A stretch of 64,000 bases of DNA from an uncultured Carboxylicivirga sp. (lineage in GTDB: Bacteria > Bacteroidota > Bacteroidia > Bacteroidales > Marinilabiliaceae), in assembly GCA_947503525.1 (NCBI GenBank), contig CANNEA010000002.1, positions 186,001 through 250,000 of the forward strand, given 5' to 3'. Shown here in pieces: positions 42,930-53,459 of this stretch. Below the pieces are notes generated by a model. It was not told the DNA's origin. It made no database searches and saw only the letters and a program-made list of their open reading frames with translations. The position numbers and the translations under genes were made by a program. How positions within the stretch are numbered: position 1 is the first letter of the stretch; every line of letters starts with the position of its first letter.

Positions 42930-45344
42930 ATGAAGAAATTTTTATACATACTGATTGGTTTATTCTGCGTAGTAAGCATCAGCGCACAGATTGACTTTTC
43001 CGGGGCAATTTACTCTGTTAAAAGTGGAAATTGGTCTGATGCGACGCTATGGTCGGGCGGTAAGGTTCCGGGAGCTGGTGATGATGTGCGAATTGAGAAT
43101 TATCATTCGGTTCATATCGATGTGCAGGGCAGTGTATCAGGCGAACGAGTGCCGCTTTGTCGTCATCTTAAAATCAAACAAACAGCCCGATTAAGCATGG
43201 GGCATGATACCGATAACTTTGCTAAAGACCTGGTGATTAACGGAAGCATCGAATGTCAGGGTACATTCTCGGCTGGTCGTTTGCAGCCAGGAGCTACAGG
43301 TGACGGTTCCTTGTACAAGTATAACAGCCGGATTTATGTGAACCTTCAGGACGCTACAACTTACTTAACAGGTAAGGGTTATTTTCATCCTGGTACCTTA
43401 AACATGTTTAGTGAGAGTGGCGAAAAAAATGTGATGATTGATTTGTATAACCTGGTATGCGATGAAAATCTGGTTGTAAAGTCAGATAACAGGGTAAGGG
43501 TAACCACCGAGCGATATTCGTACATCAATGTAAAAGGGACGCTGGGTTTAACTGGCAGTACTTATCAGTGGAGCTCAGCAACGGCTAAAGCCAATTTAAA
43601 TGTAAATGGCTTAATCGTTTGTAACGATATCAGTTTTTTTACTAAAAATACAGGAGTTGGAGAAAGTTCCTCTATTACCATTAATGATGGCGGCAGCATT
43701 TATACCCAAATGATTAATAATGGTAACCTGAACAAGAAATCAGAAGCGGCAGCCTTCAACTTGTCAATTGCCCCAAATGGTTTATTGCGTCTGGGGGAAG
43801 GTGTCAATTTTACCAACCTGACTTTGGATAACACTAACTTTGGTTTGGTAAATAATGGCGATGTTCGAGTTCATTATAGCGAAACCTTAACTCCTCCATC
43901 AGAGGTTCTTAATCTGGTTAATCAGTACAAGCCTTCGGTGAATAATGAAAAGGAGAGACTGCGTGATATTTTTGGAGCCTCGCACATTGCCGGGTGGTAT
44001 CATTTTACCGAAAAACCCTTTATGACGGAGGGCTTAGATTATTATGAAGAGTTTGGTTCAACTGCCATTAAAACAACTTTGTCGGCAATTAATGGAAAGA
44101 TGAGCTCTGCCTACCCGTTTAATCATAGCTGGAGCAATGTCAACCGGGTGGTGGAACTGCTAGATGTACCTGAGATACAGGATTTATATAGTCGTTCAAA
44201 TATCAAAACACATACTTTTTGGGTGACATCCAAAAATAAGGGAGACTATAAAGATGGACCCGATTTTCAGCATGCCTCTTATATAGATGAGGAGCAACAG
44301 TGGTATGAGCTAACGGTAAAACTGCTGGAGACCTATGGACACATGGATAAAACCTTTGTTTACCAAAACTGGGAAGGCGATTGGATGTTACGTGGACAGG
44401 GTATTCTATGGGAGAAGGATCCATCACTGATACCTGATGATGTGGAATGGACGATTGCAGGTATGGCACGTATGTTCAGAGCGCGTCAGCGTGGTACAGA
44501 ACGCGCACGTAATGAATTTCCGAATGCCACAGCAAGGGTGATGCATGGGATTGAATTTAATAAGTTATGGATGAAAGATAATAACGGCAATCGCCTGACC
44601 ATGATGGATAATAATACTCCGTGTTTGGCAGCTGACGTTATACCGCATTGCCGTATTGATCTGGCATCATGGTCGGCATACGACGGAGGATGGGAGAACG
44701 CAGAGTACCCTTTCCCATCGGCAATGTGGACAGGGCTGGAGATGGTTAATTACTACACTACAGAAACAGGGGAATATGGTGATATGTCTGTGCAAATTGG
44801 TGAATTCGCCATTAACGAAAATGCTCCGTACTCAAGTCATAGTCGTTCGCAGATTCGAACCAAGTATGATAAATTATGTGGTTTAGCTTTAGCCATGGAT
44901 TTACCTTATTTCTACTTGTGGAATTTATACTGTTCAGGTCAACAGGGTGCGCCTGACGGATTTACCTGGGAGAAGGGGGTTGAATATGAAACCAGTTTTC
45001 TTTACGAGTGGATGGATGGAAAATGGTTAATCGAACCGGATGGTACCTGGGGACATGCTGCAGAATTTTTGATGGAACAATTTGATACTACAACCAATGT
45101 AATGAATAATGGCATAGATGGATTAAGCTATCAAATTTCTCCAAACCCGGTAATTAATTACGCAAAAGTAAAAGGACTCCATAATGCTGAACTTAACATA
45201 TTTTCCTTAAGCGGACAATTATTAAAATCCTACACAAACTATAATAGTGAGCTAATTGATATGGGGCGATTGCCTGTTGGCACTTATGTACTCATAATTA
45301 ATAATAAGCAGGGCTCTGTCGCTTTAAAATTTATTAAATTGTAA
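42930..45344 (+). CDS. T9SS-secreted putative glycoside hydrolase with N-terminal beta-rich domain (paralogue C)
   Basis: An 804-residue protein. After a signal peptide, residues about 25-330 form a beta-helix-like region of the kind beginning SGNWSDATLWSGGKVPGAGD. Residues about 345-715 are homologous to paralogues A and B, with E482 (QNWEGDW), E542 (HGIEFN) and E625 (IGEFA) conserved; the last block is LWNLY instead of WEMY. Residues about 735-804 are a type A T9SS sorting domain (ISPNPVINYAKV, LPVGTYVLIINN). It is therefore probably on the cell surface or released, and would make the first cuts in the polymer. Some active-site surroundings differ from A and B. Confidence 0.75.
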   Translation: MKKFLYILIGLFCVVSISAQIDFSGAIYSVKSGNWSDATLWSGGKVPGAGDDVRIENYHSVHIDVQGSVSGERVPLCRHLKIKQTARLSMGHDTDNFAKDLVINGSIECQGTFSAGRLQPGATGDGSLYKYNSRIYVNLQDATTYLTGKGYFHPGTLNMFSESGEKNVMIDLYNLVCDENLVVKSDNRVRVTTERYSYINVKGTLGLTGSTYQWSSATAKANLNVNGLIVCNDISFFTKNTGVGESSSITINDGGSIYTQMINNGNLNKKSEAAAFNLSIAPNGLLRLGEGVNFTNLTLDNTNFGLVNNGDVRVHYSETLTPPSEVLNLVNQYKPSVNNEKERLRDIFGASHIAGWYHFTEKPFMTEGLDYYEEFGSTAIKTTLSAINGKMSSAYPFNHSWSNVNRVVELLDVPEIQDLYSRSNIKTHTFWVTSKNKGDYKDGPDFQHASYIDEEQQWYELTVKLLETYGHMDKTFVYQNWEGDWMLRGQGILWEKDPSLIPDDVEWTIAGMARMFRARQRGTERARNEFPNATARVMHGIEFNKLWMKDNNGNRLTMMDNNTPCLAADVIPHCRIDLASWSAYDGGWENAEYPFPSAMWTGLEMVNYYTTETGEYGDMSVQIGEFAINENAPYSSHSRSQIRTKYDKLCGLALAMDLPYFYLWNLYCSGQQGAPDGFTWEKGVEYETSFLYEWMDGKWLIEPDGTWGHAAEFLMEQFDTTTNVMNNGIDGLSYQISPNPVINYAKVKGLHNAELNIFSLSGQLLKSYTNYNSELIDMGRLPVGTYVLIINNKQGSVALKFIKL

Positions 45345-45360
45345 CTAAAGACATAATCAA

Positions 45361-48300
45361 ATGAAAAAATTACTAATCTTATTATTGTTCCTGGTGCCAA
45401 TAGGCCTTATTGCACAGGAACTACACATTTCTGGAAAGGTATTAGACAAGGATACAAATGAGCCTCTACCTGGTGTTACCGTCTATATTAAAGGAACAAC
45501 AAGTGGAACCATAAGTGGTAATTCAGGTGAATTTAATATAAAGGCAAAGCAATCAGACATATTGGTTTTCTCTTTTATTGGGATGAAAACAAAGGAATTA
45601 GTAGTAGGTAATGAAACTAGTTTAACCGTTTACATTGAACCGGAAATGTCTGAATTGGATGAAGTAGTAATTAGTGTTGGTTATTTTAATGTAAAGAAAA
45701 GTGATTTAACGGGGTCGGTAGCTCAGGTAACATCACATCAGATGGAAAAAGTGCGCACGAACTCGGTTGAGCGTATGCTGCAAGGACAGGTAGCTGGTGT
45801 TGTGGTAAATGAAAACTCAGAACCGGGAGGAGGCGTAAGTATTTCCATTCGTGGTACAAACTCAATGTTGGGAGGAACACAGCCATTATACGTAGTTGAC
45901 GGTATTCCTATTGATCCGATTCAGGATGCGCAAGGAAATGCCAACTCTGGGCAATCTCAAAGCTCTTTAAGCTTCTTGAATCCCAATGATATTGAGAAAA
46001 TGGAGGTGCTGAAAGATGCGGCCGCAACGGCTATCTATGGAGCCCGTGGTGCAAATGGGGTAGTGGTGATTACCACCAAGCAAGCCGATGGGAAAAGTAC
46101 AAGAGACCAACTCTCTGTAACTGCTGACTTTGCTATGTCGGAGCTCAACCAGCAAATTGATGTGCTTAACGGACCTGAATTCGAAGGATATATGAATCAG
46201 CGTACTATCAATCAATTGTATATTGATATTACCAACCCTGGTCGTGACGGAATGGTTTTCGATGGCACACAAGACTTAACACCTGAAAACTTTGAGGAGT
46301 TAGATGGTTATACCTTACCATATCCAACTACAACAGGCGTTAATACCAACTGGCAGGATGAGGTGTATCGTAAAGCATATTCCAAAATGTTTAATGTAGC
46401 ATACCGTGGAGGTGACCAAAACAGTAATCTATCAGTTAGTTTAGGTTTGTCTGATAATCAAGGGGTGATTATAAATACAGATTACAAGCGCGCCACTTTT
46501 AATATGAATGGCATGCGCAAGGCCTTTAATAAAAAGGTTGAGATTTATTCCAAAACCAATGCGTCATATGGAAAAGGAAGGGCATCATCAGTAGGGAATG
46601 GACAAATGTATTCTGACCGAAGTGTGGTATCCAATGCTTTACGTTTTCAGCCAATATTTGAGAAGTTGGAGCCAGGTCAGGATGATGATATTTATGCAGA
46701 ATTAAATGAGGGACAACTTTTGTCCAATCCATATACTTTGGCAAAATATGTAGAAGATGAAAAAACAGCTATTACCTTTAATCAGGCATTATCTGTTGTT
46801 GGTAAAATTACACCTCATTTGAGTGCTACTGCTAAGGGTGCAGTCAATTATCAAATGAGTTTGCGAGATAGTTATTATCCCACTTTTACAACTCGAGGTC
46901 GCCGTAATAATGGTGAAGCAACGCAATCCTACAATCAAAATATTAAAACGTATGCAGAAGCCAACTTGCATTATGTGAAGAAGTTTGGTCAGCATAAAGT
47001 AGATGCAATCGCAGTTGGAACCTATGAGGTCAATAATATCAGAGCCACTTTTAATAAGGCTTATGGATATGGTAGTGATATTACAACATATTATACTTTT
47101 GAATCAGCAACCGATATCATGGTTCCTGTAACACGATTTACAAGAGTTGGGTTATTATCAGGACTTTTTAGAGTTGGTTATAACTACAAAGGGAAGTATT
47201 ACGTGGATGTTAATGCGCGTATGGATAGCTCTTCCAAGTTTGCAGAAAATAAAAAGAGTGCTTTTTTCCCTTCTGTAGCCATAGCCTGGAGAGCATCTGA
47301 AGAGCCATTCTTAAAAAATGTAGAATCTATCTCAAATCTTAAGTTTAGAGCGTCATATGGTAAAACAGGTAGTAACCCAATTGCAGCCTTCCAATCATTA
47401 GGTGTAATGTCACCAATACGCTACAATTTCAATAACCAGGTGACAGTGGGTTACTTTGAACAAAATCTGGCTAACCCTAATTTGACATGGGAAACAACGG
47501 ATCAATATAATGCGGGTGTAGATTTCAGTATGTTTAATTCACGCTTAAATATGACATTTGATGCCTACTATAAGTTGACTCACGATTTATTGCAATTAGT
47601 AAACTTGCCTGCTTCGAACGGATACGCTACCAAAGTGGATAATTTTGGAGAAGTGGAAAATAAAGGTATTGAGCTGACCATAGGAGGAGATATTATTCGC
47701 AATAAAGACTGGAATTGGAATGTACTTGGAACCTTTAGTGTTAATAGAAATAAATTGGTAAAGCTGAATTCAAATCTTGAATACCAATTAGGACCTGCTG
47801 TTGGTTATGACAAAACCTATCCATCTATGTTTATGGAAGGTCAACCATTAGGTATTTTCTGGGGAGCTCAAACGGATGGTATATATGCCGATTGGGATGA
47901 GGCTGCAGCCAGTGGAATTAATGACGCAGCAGCTGGTGAGATTAAGTACATTAACCACTCTGTTGATTACGATGAAGAAGGTAATGCATTGGATGTTCAA
48001 ACCATTAACTTCGATGATTATGTGCAAATTGGTGATCCAAACCCTGACTTTACGGCTTCAATAAATAATACTGTGAGCTATAAAAACTGGGATTTAAGCA
48101 TCTTGTTTACCGGCCAGAAGGGTGGCGACATACTATGGGTTGATTCATGGCCCTTAAATGCCTTAAAGAAAAGTACCAATGTAGCAACTGATGCCTACAA
48201 TGATTCGTGGAAAGCACCATTGACTGTAACACCAGTTTATGATGAGGTACTGGAAGACTATACCTACGAGGTAGCTTATAACCCGACTGTAGGTCAAACC

Positions 48301-48606
48301 TCAGGAGTAGCCAATCCAGCAGCTGCAACCGATGGAGGACAGCGAGCAATCGTTTCTGATCGTCAGATTTACGATGGTTCGTTTATCAAATTAAAAAACA
48401 TCAATGTGGGTTATACCTTCCGATTTAAAGATAAAAAGAGCCTGAGACTATATGCTTCAGGACAGAATTTATTTACCTGGACCAACTACCCTGGTTATGA
48501 CCCTGAGGTGCAGGCTTTCAATAAAGACCCACAGCGAAGAGGAATAGACTTCGGAGCTTTTCCTGGAACGAGAAACTATGTGTTTGGTGTTAAACTTGAT
48601 TTCTAA
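45361..48606 (+). CDS. susC: SusC-like TonB-dependent outer-membrane transporter
   Basis: A 1081-residue SusC-family protein: signal peptide (GLIAQ), carboxypeptidase-D-like domain (about 22-100), plug domain (about 115-235, with SIRGTNSMLGGTQPLYVVDG) and a 22-stranded barrel ending NYVFGVKLDF. It forms the oligosaccharide import pore with SusD at the outer membrane, powered by TonB. It lies 16 bp after paralogue C and 18 bp before susD in a continuous operon. Substrate specificity is not readable. Confidence 0.96.
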   Translation: MKKLLILLLFLVPIGLIAQELHISGKVLDKDTNEPLPGVTVYIKGTTSGTISGNSGEFNIKAKQSDILVFSFIGMKTKELVVGNETSLTVYIEPEMSELDEVVISVGYFNVKKSDLTGSVAQVTSHQMEKVRTNSVERMLQGQVAGVVVNENSEPGGGVSISIRGTNSMLGGTQPLYVVDGIPIDPIQDAQGNANSGQSQSSLSFLNPNDIEKMEVLKDAAATAIYGARGANGVVVITTKQADGKSTRDQLSVTADFAMSELNQQIDVLNGPEFEGYMNQRTINQLYIDITNPGRDGMVFDGTQDLTPENFEELDGYTLPYPTTTGVNTNWQDEVYRKAYSKMFNVAYRGGDQNSNLSVSLGLSDNQGVIINTDYKRATFNMNGMRKAFNKKVEIYSKTNASYGKGRASSVGNGQMYSDRSVVSNALRFQPIFEKLEPGQDDDIYAELNEGQLLSNPYTLAKYVEDEKTAITFNQALSVVGKITPHLSATAKGAVNYQMSLRDSYYPTFTTRGRRNNGEATQSYNQNIKTYAEANLHYVKKFGQHKVDAIAVGTYEVNNIRATFNKAYGYGSDITTYYTFESATDIMVPVTRFTRVGLLSGLFRVGYNYKGKYYVDVNARMDSSSKFAENKKSAFFPSVAIAWRASEEPFLKNVESISNLKFRASYGKTGSNPIAAFQSLGVMSPIRYNFNNQVTVGYFEQNLANPNLTWETTDQYNAGVDFSMFNSRLNMTFDAYYKLTHDLLQLVNLPASNGYATKVDNFGEVENKGIELTIGGDIIRNKDWNWNVLGTFSVNRNKLVKLNSNLEYQLGPAVGYDKTYPSMFMEGQPLGIFWGAQTDGIYADWDEAAASGINDAAAGEIKYINHSVDYDEEGNALDVQTINFDDYVQIGDPNPDFTASINNTVSYKNWDLSILFTGQKGGDILWVDSWPLNALKKSTNVATDAYNDSWKAPLTVTPVYDEVLEDYTYEVAYNPTVGQTSGVANPAAATDGGQRAIVSDRQIYDGSFIKLKNINVGYTFRFKDKKSLRLYASGQNLFTWTNYPGYDPEVQAFNKDPQRRGIDFGAFPGTRNYVFGVKLDF

Positions 48607-48624
48607 TCAGCAAAACTGTAAGCA

Positions 48625-50214
48625 ATGAATAATTTAAAATATATCACACTATTACTATTGGGTATTGTTGTTTTTTCTTCCTGCGAAAGCTGGTTAGAAG
48701 AAGAGCCAAAAACTCAAATTGGAACCGATTACTTCTATCAGGATAAAGATCAGGCCTTAATGGCATTAACAGCAGCTTATGCGCAATTAAAAACAGGTGC
48801 TGGTTATTATAACCAGCAGTTTTTATCCAATGTATATGCTTCATCCGACCAGGGCACATCCAGTTGGAAACATGGTGATTTCAATAAAGGAATTTTGACG
48901 TCTACCAACGGTACTTTGCCAGAGACATGGAACCAGATTTACGTATCCATACGTGATGCCAACAATGTGATTTACAATGTGGCCGATGTGGATATGGATG
49001 AAACAATCAAAGCCCGTATTATTGGAGAAGCTAAGTTTTTACGTGCACTGCACTACTTCAATCTGGTGCGTTGCTGGGGTGAAGTGCCATTACGAACCTT
49101 GCCTGTTCAACCGGGTGAAGAAGGTGGATTACCTGTTTCATCAAGAACGGATATTTATAATGTAATTATCAGTGACTTGAAATATGCCTCGGAGTTTTGT
49201 TGGGGGCGCGGCGAAGTTCGCCTGGGCGAAACGAACGATTTAGGTCGTGCTACTGATGCATCAGCACAGGCTTTATTGGCTCGTGTGTATTTACATATCG
49301 CCTCATCAGCGCGTTGTGCAACAGAGGGAAGTGAAGGTTGTGCACCATATGCTGAATTTGGTTCTGATTACAAAGCCTATTACGATTCATGCAGTGTAAT
49401 GTGTGATTCAGTAATAACGCAGCCAGGTTATGCTTTGACAACATCAGTAGAAGAATGGCAAACTATTTTTGATGCAGATAAAGGTAACAATCCGGAGATG
49501 TTATTTGATATCCAGGGATCATCAGCAACAGGACAAGGTACTGCTGTTTCTAACCTCTTTAGCCCACGTAATGCCGGATTAAGTGGCGGTGGTTGGGGCG
49601 GTACCAATAAAATGGTTGCCGGCTTTACGCAAAACAGTGTTGATTTCTCTGATGTACGCTTTGATAATGGCATCATACACTATTACGAGGATAATACTTA
49701 TCGTTATGAGTTGTTACCTAACTATAATGGTTATGCACGTTATATTCTAAGTTCAGGTAATCGAAAAGGCTCCGTTTGGACCGTTTTTACTGCGAAATAT
49801 ATAGACAGCGATGCGACTACCGAATACACCAGTCAGCAAAACTGGCATGTGATTCGTTTGGCTGATGTTTATCTAATGCGCGCTGAAGCTTTAGCGGAAA
49901 TTAATGAAGATCCTGCAATAGCTAATTCTGATGTTAATATGCTTCGTACCCGTGTAGAAATGGCTGGTTTGGATTTTACAGGCTTGACCATGGATGAATT
50001 CCGCGAAGCGTTATTGCGTGAACGAGCAGCTGAATTTTTCATGGAAGGTCAGCGCTGGTTTGACCTGACTCGTCTGGGAGTTTATGAAGAGAAGTGTAAG
50101 ATTGCTTTTGATCCTAATAATCAAGGTAAGATTCAAGGGATACGTGGGCCGGAGGATTATATCTGGCCAATTCCTATCACGGAGACTTCGGCAAATGATA
50201 ATATTGACGAATAA
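48625..50214 (+). CDS. susD: SusD-like surface glycan-binding lipoprotein
   Basis: A 529-residue lipoprotein (VVFSSC, Cys20) with SusD features: the N-terminal WLEEEPKTQIGTDYFYQD, TPR-like helices (AKFLRALHYFNLVRCWGEVP) and a C-terminal RERAAEFFMEGQRWFDLTRLG. It caps SusC and delivers oligosaccharides to it. Directly downstream of susC and 11 bp before a sulfatase. Confidence 0.96.
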   Translation: MNNLKYITLLLLGIVVFSSCESWLEEEPKTQIGTDYFYQDKDQALMALTAAYAQLKTGAGYYNQQFLSNVYASSDQGTSSWKHGDFNKGILTSTNGTLPETWNQIYVSIRDANNVIYNVADVDMDETIKARIIGEAKFLRALHYFNLVRCWGEVPLRTLPVQPGEEGGLPVSSRTDIYNVIISDLKYASEFCWGRGEVRLGETNDLGRATDASAQALLARVYLHIASSARCATEGSEGCAPYAEFGSDYKAYYDSCSVMCDSVITQPGYALTTSVEEWQTIFDADKGNNPEMLFDIQGSSATGQGTAVSNLFSPRNAGLSGGGWGGTNKMVAGFTQNSVDFSDVRFDNGIIHYYEDNTYRYELLPNYNGYARYILSSGNRKGSVWTVFTAKYIDSDATTEYTSQQNWHVIRLADVYLMRAEALAEINEDPAIANSDVNMLRTRVEMAGLDFTGLTMDEFREALLRERAAEFFMEGQRWFDLTRLGVYEEKCKIAFDPNNQGKIQGIRGPEDYIWPIPITETSANDNIDE

Positions 50215-50225
50215 GAATTGATGAG

Positions 50226-52082
50226 ATGATGAAATTTGTGAGTATAGCTGTATTAAGTCTGGTGTTATGGCCAGGCTTGGTACAGGCCAAGAAGAAGAAA
50301 AAACAGAATGAGCGACCTAATGTGGTGTTTATTATCTCTGATCAACATAAGAAAGATGCTTTGGGTTGTTATGGCGATGAACTGGTGATTACGCCTAACA
50401 TTGATGCACTTGCCAAAGAAGGTGTTCGTTTAACCAATTGTTATGTTGCTGCACCGGTATGTGCACCTAGTCGGGCAGCTTTGGTTACGGGTATGTATCC
50501 TTTTGCCAATGGAGCGCCTTATCATAAGGCACCTGTTCAAATGACTAATGGTAAAGTAAAACATTTGGGTTCGGGATTCTTACGAGAAACAGGATACCAT
50601 GAGGGTATTGTAACCATCGGTGAGGCTTTTCAAGCCAATGGTTATATCACTGCTTCACCCGGTAAAATGCATGTGCATGGTGAGTTGCAGAAGAATGTAG
50701 ATGAGGATCATCCCGATGGTAACGATTTGGGCTGGGATGAAATCAATACCCGTTACTATACACATTTTCCGGGAGGACATTACCAGGATGAGGTGGGCGA
50801 AGATGCTTACCAACGTTATCGTCAGTTTAAAAAATATGCTAAGGTGTATAAAGGAGGACCAGGCCATCTGAATGAAAAATACGAGCCAGCATTGGTCAAG
50901 AAAGATGAAGATAACTTTGACATGGTCGTGGCTCGCAAATCGGTGGAGTTTATCAAAAAACGTGGTAAAGATGGTGAAAACTTCTTCTTGCACGTTGGCT
51001 TTGAAAAGCCACACCCACCTTTCACAACCACTCAGAAGTATCTGGATATGTATGATCCGGCTGACTTCACTTTGCCTGAGACAGCTACCGAATGGCATCA
51101 AAATGGTAAATACCCCTGGATACCGGATTGGATTCATTCAGGCTGGCCTAATAAATACCCGGGAGCAACAAAAAATATGATGGCCTCTTATTATGCCTGT
51201 GTTACACAGGTGGATGATATGGTAGGGCGCGTGGTTAATGCACTAAAGGAAAATGGATTGTATGATAATACCATTATTGTTTATACTACCGATCATGGCG
51301 AGCATTTGTTTGAACACGGTTTACGCGGTAAGCACTGTATGCTGGAAGATGCCGTGAATGTGCCTTTTATCATCTCCTATCCTAAGGAATTTCCGAAAGA
51401 TGAGGTCAATGATATGTTAGTGAGTTTTGTTGATATCATGCCTACACTTTGTGAGCTAACAGGAGCCGAAGTGCCGGAAACGGCGCAGGGTATTTCTGTT
51501 GTAAATAACCTGAAGAATGGTACTCGCCTGCTTAATCGACCGGTTTTATCAGAGTATCGTAGCGGTAACTACAATGGTTTCAAGAATATTAAAAATTTGC
51601 CATCGCGTATGTTTCGCATGGATGATTACAAGTTTATTTATACGCATGGAATCATTGATCAGCTTTATAATGTGGTGAATGATCCGGACGAATTAAATAA
51701 CCTGGTACTGGACCCGGCTTATAAGGATATGGTACGCGATTTCTGTTTCCATACCTTGGTAGATAAGCCAATTTTGGAATATAAGAATCTGGATCTATCC
51801 ATTAAGTATCGAACCATTATCTGGGAAGCTTTTGATCAGGCTGATAGCTATGCTGTTTATTATGCTCCGGAATACAACCCCGGAGCAGCAACAATGATTG
51901 CTGAAGGATTAACGGAATTAACTTACAAAGTGCCTAAGCAAGGTTTTTACTGGGTAATGGCGAAGCCTAAATACACCAGAACATCACCTCGACTGGGAGA
52001 GCTGCCTGTTTACCTGGAAGAATACACCTACCAACTGCCCATAACAGATGCAATTGAGTTTGTACCTAAGGAGAAGAAGTAA
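50226..52082 (+). CDS. S1 sulfatase with C-terminal extension
   Basis: A 618-residue exported sulfatase with a signal peptide (VQA-K). D39 (ISDQH) and formylglycine Cys79 (VCAPSRAALVTG, a CxPSR variant with Ala) are present, with TTDHGEHLFEHGLRGK as the distal metal site. Beyond the sulfatase fold, about 100 C-terminal residues (from roughly 520) look like a fibronectin-like beta domain (SYAVYYAPEYNPGAATMIAE). It closes the susCD operon and is followed by a terminator, so it should be expressed together with SusCD and the three paralogues. Confidence 0.92.
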   Translation: MMKFVSIAVLSLVLWPGLVQAKKKKKQNERPNVVFIISDQHKKDALGCYGDELVITPNIDALAKEGVRLTNCYVAAPVCAPSRAALVTGMYPFANGAPYHKAPVQMTNGKVKHLGSGFLRETGYHEGIVTIGEAFQANGYITASPGKMHVHGELQKNVDEDHPDGNDLGWDEINTRYYTHFPGGHYQDEVGEDAYQRYRQFKKYAKVYKGGPGHLNEKYEPALVKKDEDNFDMVVARKSVEFIKKRGKDGENFFLHVGFEKPHPPFTTTQKYLDMYDPADFTLPETATEWHQNGKYPWIPDWIHSGWPNKYPGATKNMMASYYACVTQVDDMVGRVVNALKENGLYDNTIIVYTTDHGEHLFEHGLRGKHCMLEDAVNVPFIISYPKEFPKDEVNDMLVSFVDIMPTLCELTGAEVPETAQGISVVNNLKNGTRLLNRPVLSEYRSGNYNGFKNIKNLPSRMFRMDDYKFIYTHGIIDQLYNVVNDPDELNNLVLDPAYKDMVRDFCFHTLVDKPILEYKNLDLSIKYRTIIWEAFDQADSYAVYYAPEYNPGAATMIAEGLTELTYKVPKQGFYWVMAKPKYTRTSPRLGELPVYLEEYTYQLPITDAIEFVPKEKK

Positions 52083-52098
52083 TTTTTCAATATTTGAC

Positions 52099-52134
52099 AG
52101 CAGGCATCTATTATTTATAGGTGCCTGCTTTTTA
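52099..52134 (+). terminator. Intrinsic terminator ending the paralogue-SusCD-sulfatase operon
   Basis: Stem AGCAGGCA-TCTA / TATA-GGTGCCTGCT with a short loop, then TTTTT. It lies 17 bp after the sulfatase stop, before the next sulfatase gene. Confidence 0.8.
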
Positions 52135-52145
52135 ATAAATAGATA

Positions 52146-53459
52146 ATGAAAAGAGTTCTGTTTTTGTTTGTTGCCTTTATTTGTGCTTTTGTCTCGCTTG
52201 CCCAACAACCCAATATCGTATTCATCCTTGTCGATGATCTGGGTTATGGTGATTTATCCTGCTATGGAGCCAAAGACCTTTATACACCTAATATTGATGA
52301 GCTTTGCGAGGATGGGGTAAAGTTTACACGTGCCTATGCCAATAGTACAGTTTGTTCGCCTAGTCGTGCAGCTATTCTTACAGGTGACTATCCCGATATG
52401 GTGGGTGTTCCCGGAGTTATTCGTGATATGCCTCATAACACCTGGGGCAACCTGTCGGATACAGCTATTTTTTTGCCTGAAGAATTAAAAGCCTTGTCGT
52501 ATAATACAGCACTGATTGGAAAATGGCACCTTGGCTATGAAAGTCCTGATTTACCCAATGACAGAGGTTTCGATAATTTCAAAGGATTTGTGGGTGATAT
52601 GATGGATGATTATTACACCCATCTGCGAGCAAATGTTAACTGGATGAGGGAAAATACTACTGAGATTATTCCTCAAGGTCATGCAACCGATCTCTTCTCT
52701 AGGTGGGCAAGTGATTATATCCTTCAACAATCAGAAACAGAAGATCCTTACTTTTTGTATTTGGCTTATAATGCACCGCACGATCCGGTTCAGCCACCTG
52801 TTGTATGGTTGGAAAAAGTTCAGGAAAGAGAACCACAAGCCAGCTTGAAGCGGCAGAAAATGATTGCTTTTATTGAACACCTGGATGCTAGTGTTGGTCA
52901 AGTATTGAATGCAATTGAAAAAAGTGGAGAGGCTGAGAATACCATTGTCATATTCACCTCTGATAATGGTGGCGCTTTAAACTATGGTGCCAGCAATGCC
53001 CCACTAAAAGGAGGCAAGGGTGATCTTTATGAAGGCGGCATACGTATTCCTTGCATAGTTTCCTGGCCGGGAATGATTGAACCAGCAGTTGTTAAACAAC
53101 CAATTATTTTAATGGATTTCTACCCAACTTTAATTGAATTGGCTGGAGGTGATCTTCAACACGAACTTCCCTCTTTGAGTATAGGCAACTTATTAAAAGG
53201 TAAATCAGTTAATGTTGAGAACAGAGAATTGATTTTTATGCGTCGTGAAGGGCATCGTTATGGAGGACGTATTTATTATGCCATCATTGATGGAGAATAC
53301 AAGTTGATGCAAAATTCACCATTTGAACCCTACCAATTGTTCCAACTAAAAGAAGATTCAATGCTTGAAGAACTGGTTGATCATCCTGTTAAAAGAAAAG
53401 AATTGCTTAAAAGCTTAACCAAACATATTCAGAAAACTGGAAGAATTAAGTGGCAATAA
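52146..53459 (+). CDS. S1 sulfatase, arylsulfatase A-like
   Basis: A 437-residue exported sulfatase (signal peptide ending SLA-QQPN). D30-D31 (LVDDLGYGD), formylglycine Cys70 (VCSPSRAAILTG), GKWHLGY and TSDNGG are all classical arylsulfatase A/GALNS-type motifs. It is the shortest sulfatase in the locus. It follows a terminator and precedes a 128-bp gap, so it may have its own promoter. Confidence 0.93.
   Translation: MKRVLFLFVAFICAFVSLAQQPNIVFILVDDLGYGDLSCYGAKDLYTPNIDELCEDGVKFTRAYANSTVCSPSRAAILTGDYPDMVGVPGVIRDMPHNTWGNLSDTAIFLPEELKALSYNTALIGKWHLGYESPDLPNDRGFDNFKGFVGDMMDDYYTHLRANVNWMRENTTEIIPQGHATDLFSRWASDYILQQSETEDPYFLYLAYNAPHDPVQPPVVWLEKVQEREPQASLKRQKMIAFIEHLDASVGQVLNAIEKSGEAENTIVIFTSDNGGALNYGASNAPLKGGKGDLYEGGIRIPCIVSWPGMIEPAVVKQPIILMDFYPTLIELAGGDLQHELPSLSIGNLLKGKSVNVENRELIFMRREGHRYGGRIYYAIIDGEYKLMQNSPFEPYQLFQLKEDSMLEELVDHPVKRKELLKSLTKHIQKTGRIKWQ

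Noticed and set aside
40446-45344. Naming the three paralogues as a specific fucanase or mannanase family
   Set aside because: No motif matches a family I can recall with certainty. The Glu spacing does not fit the catalytic residues I recall for the fucanase families, and no fucose genes are present. Left unassigned.
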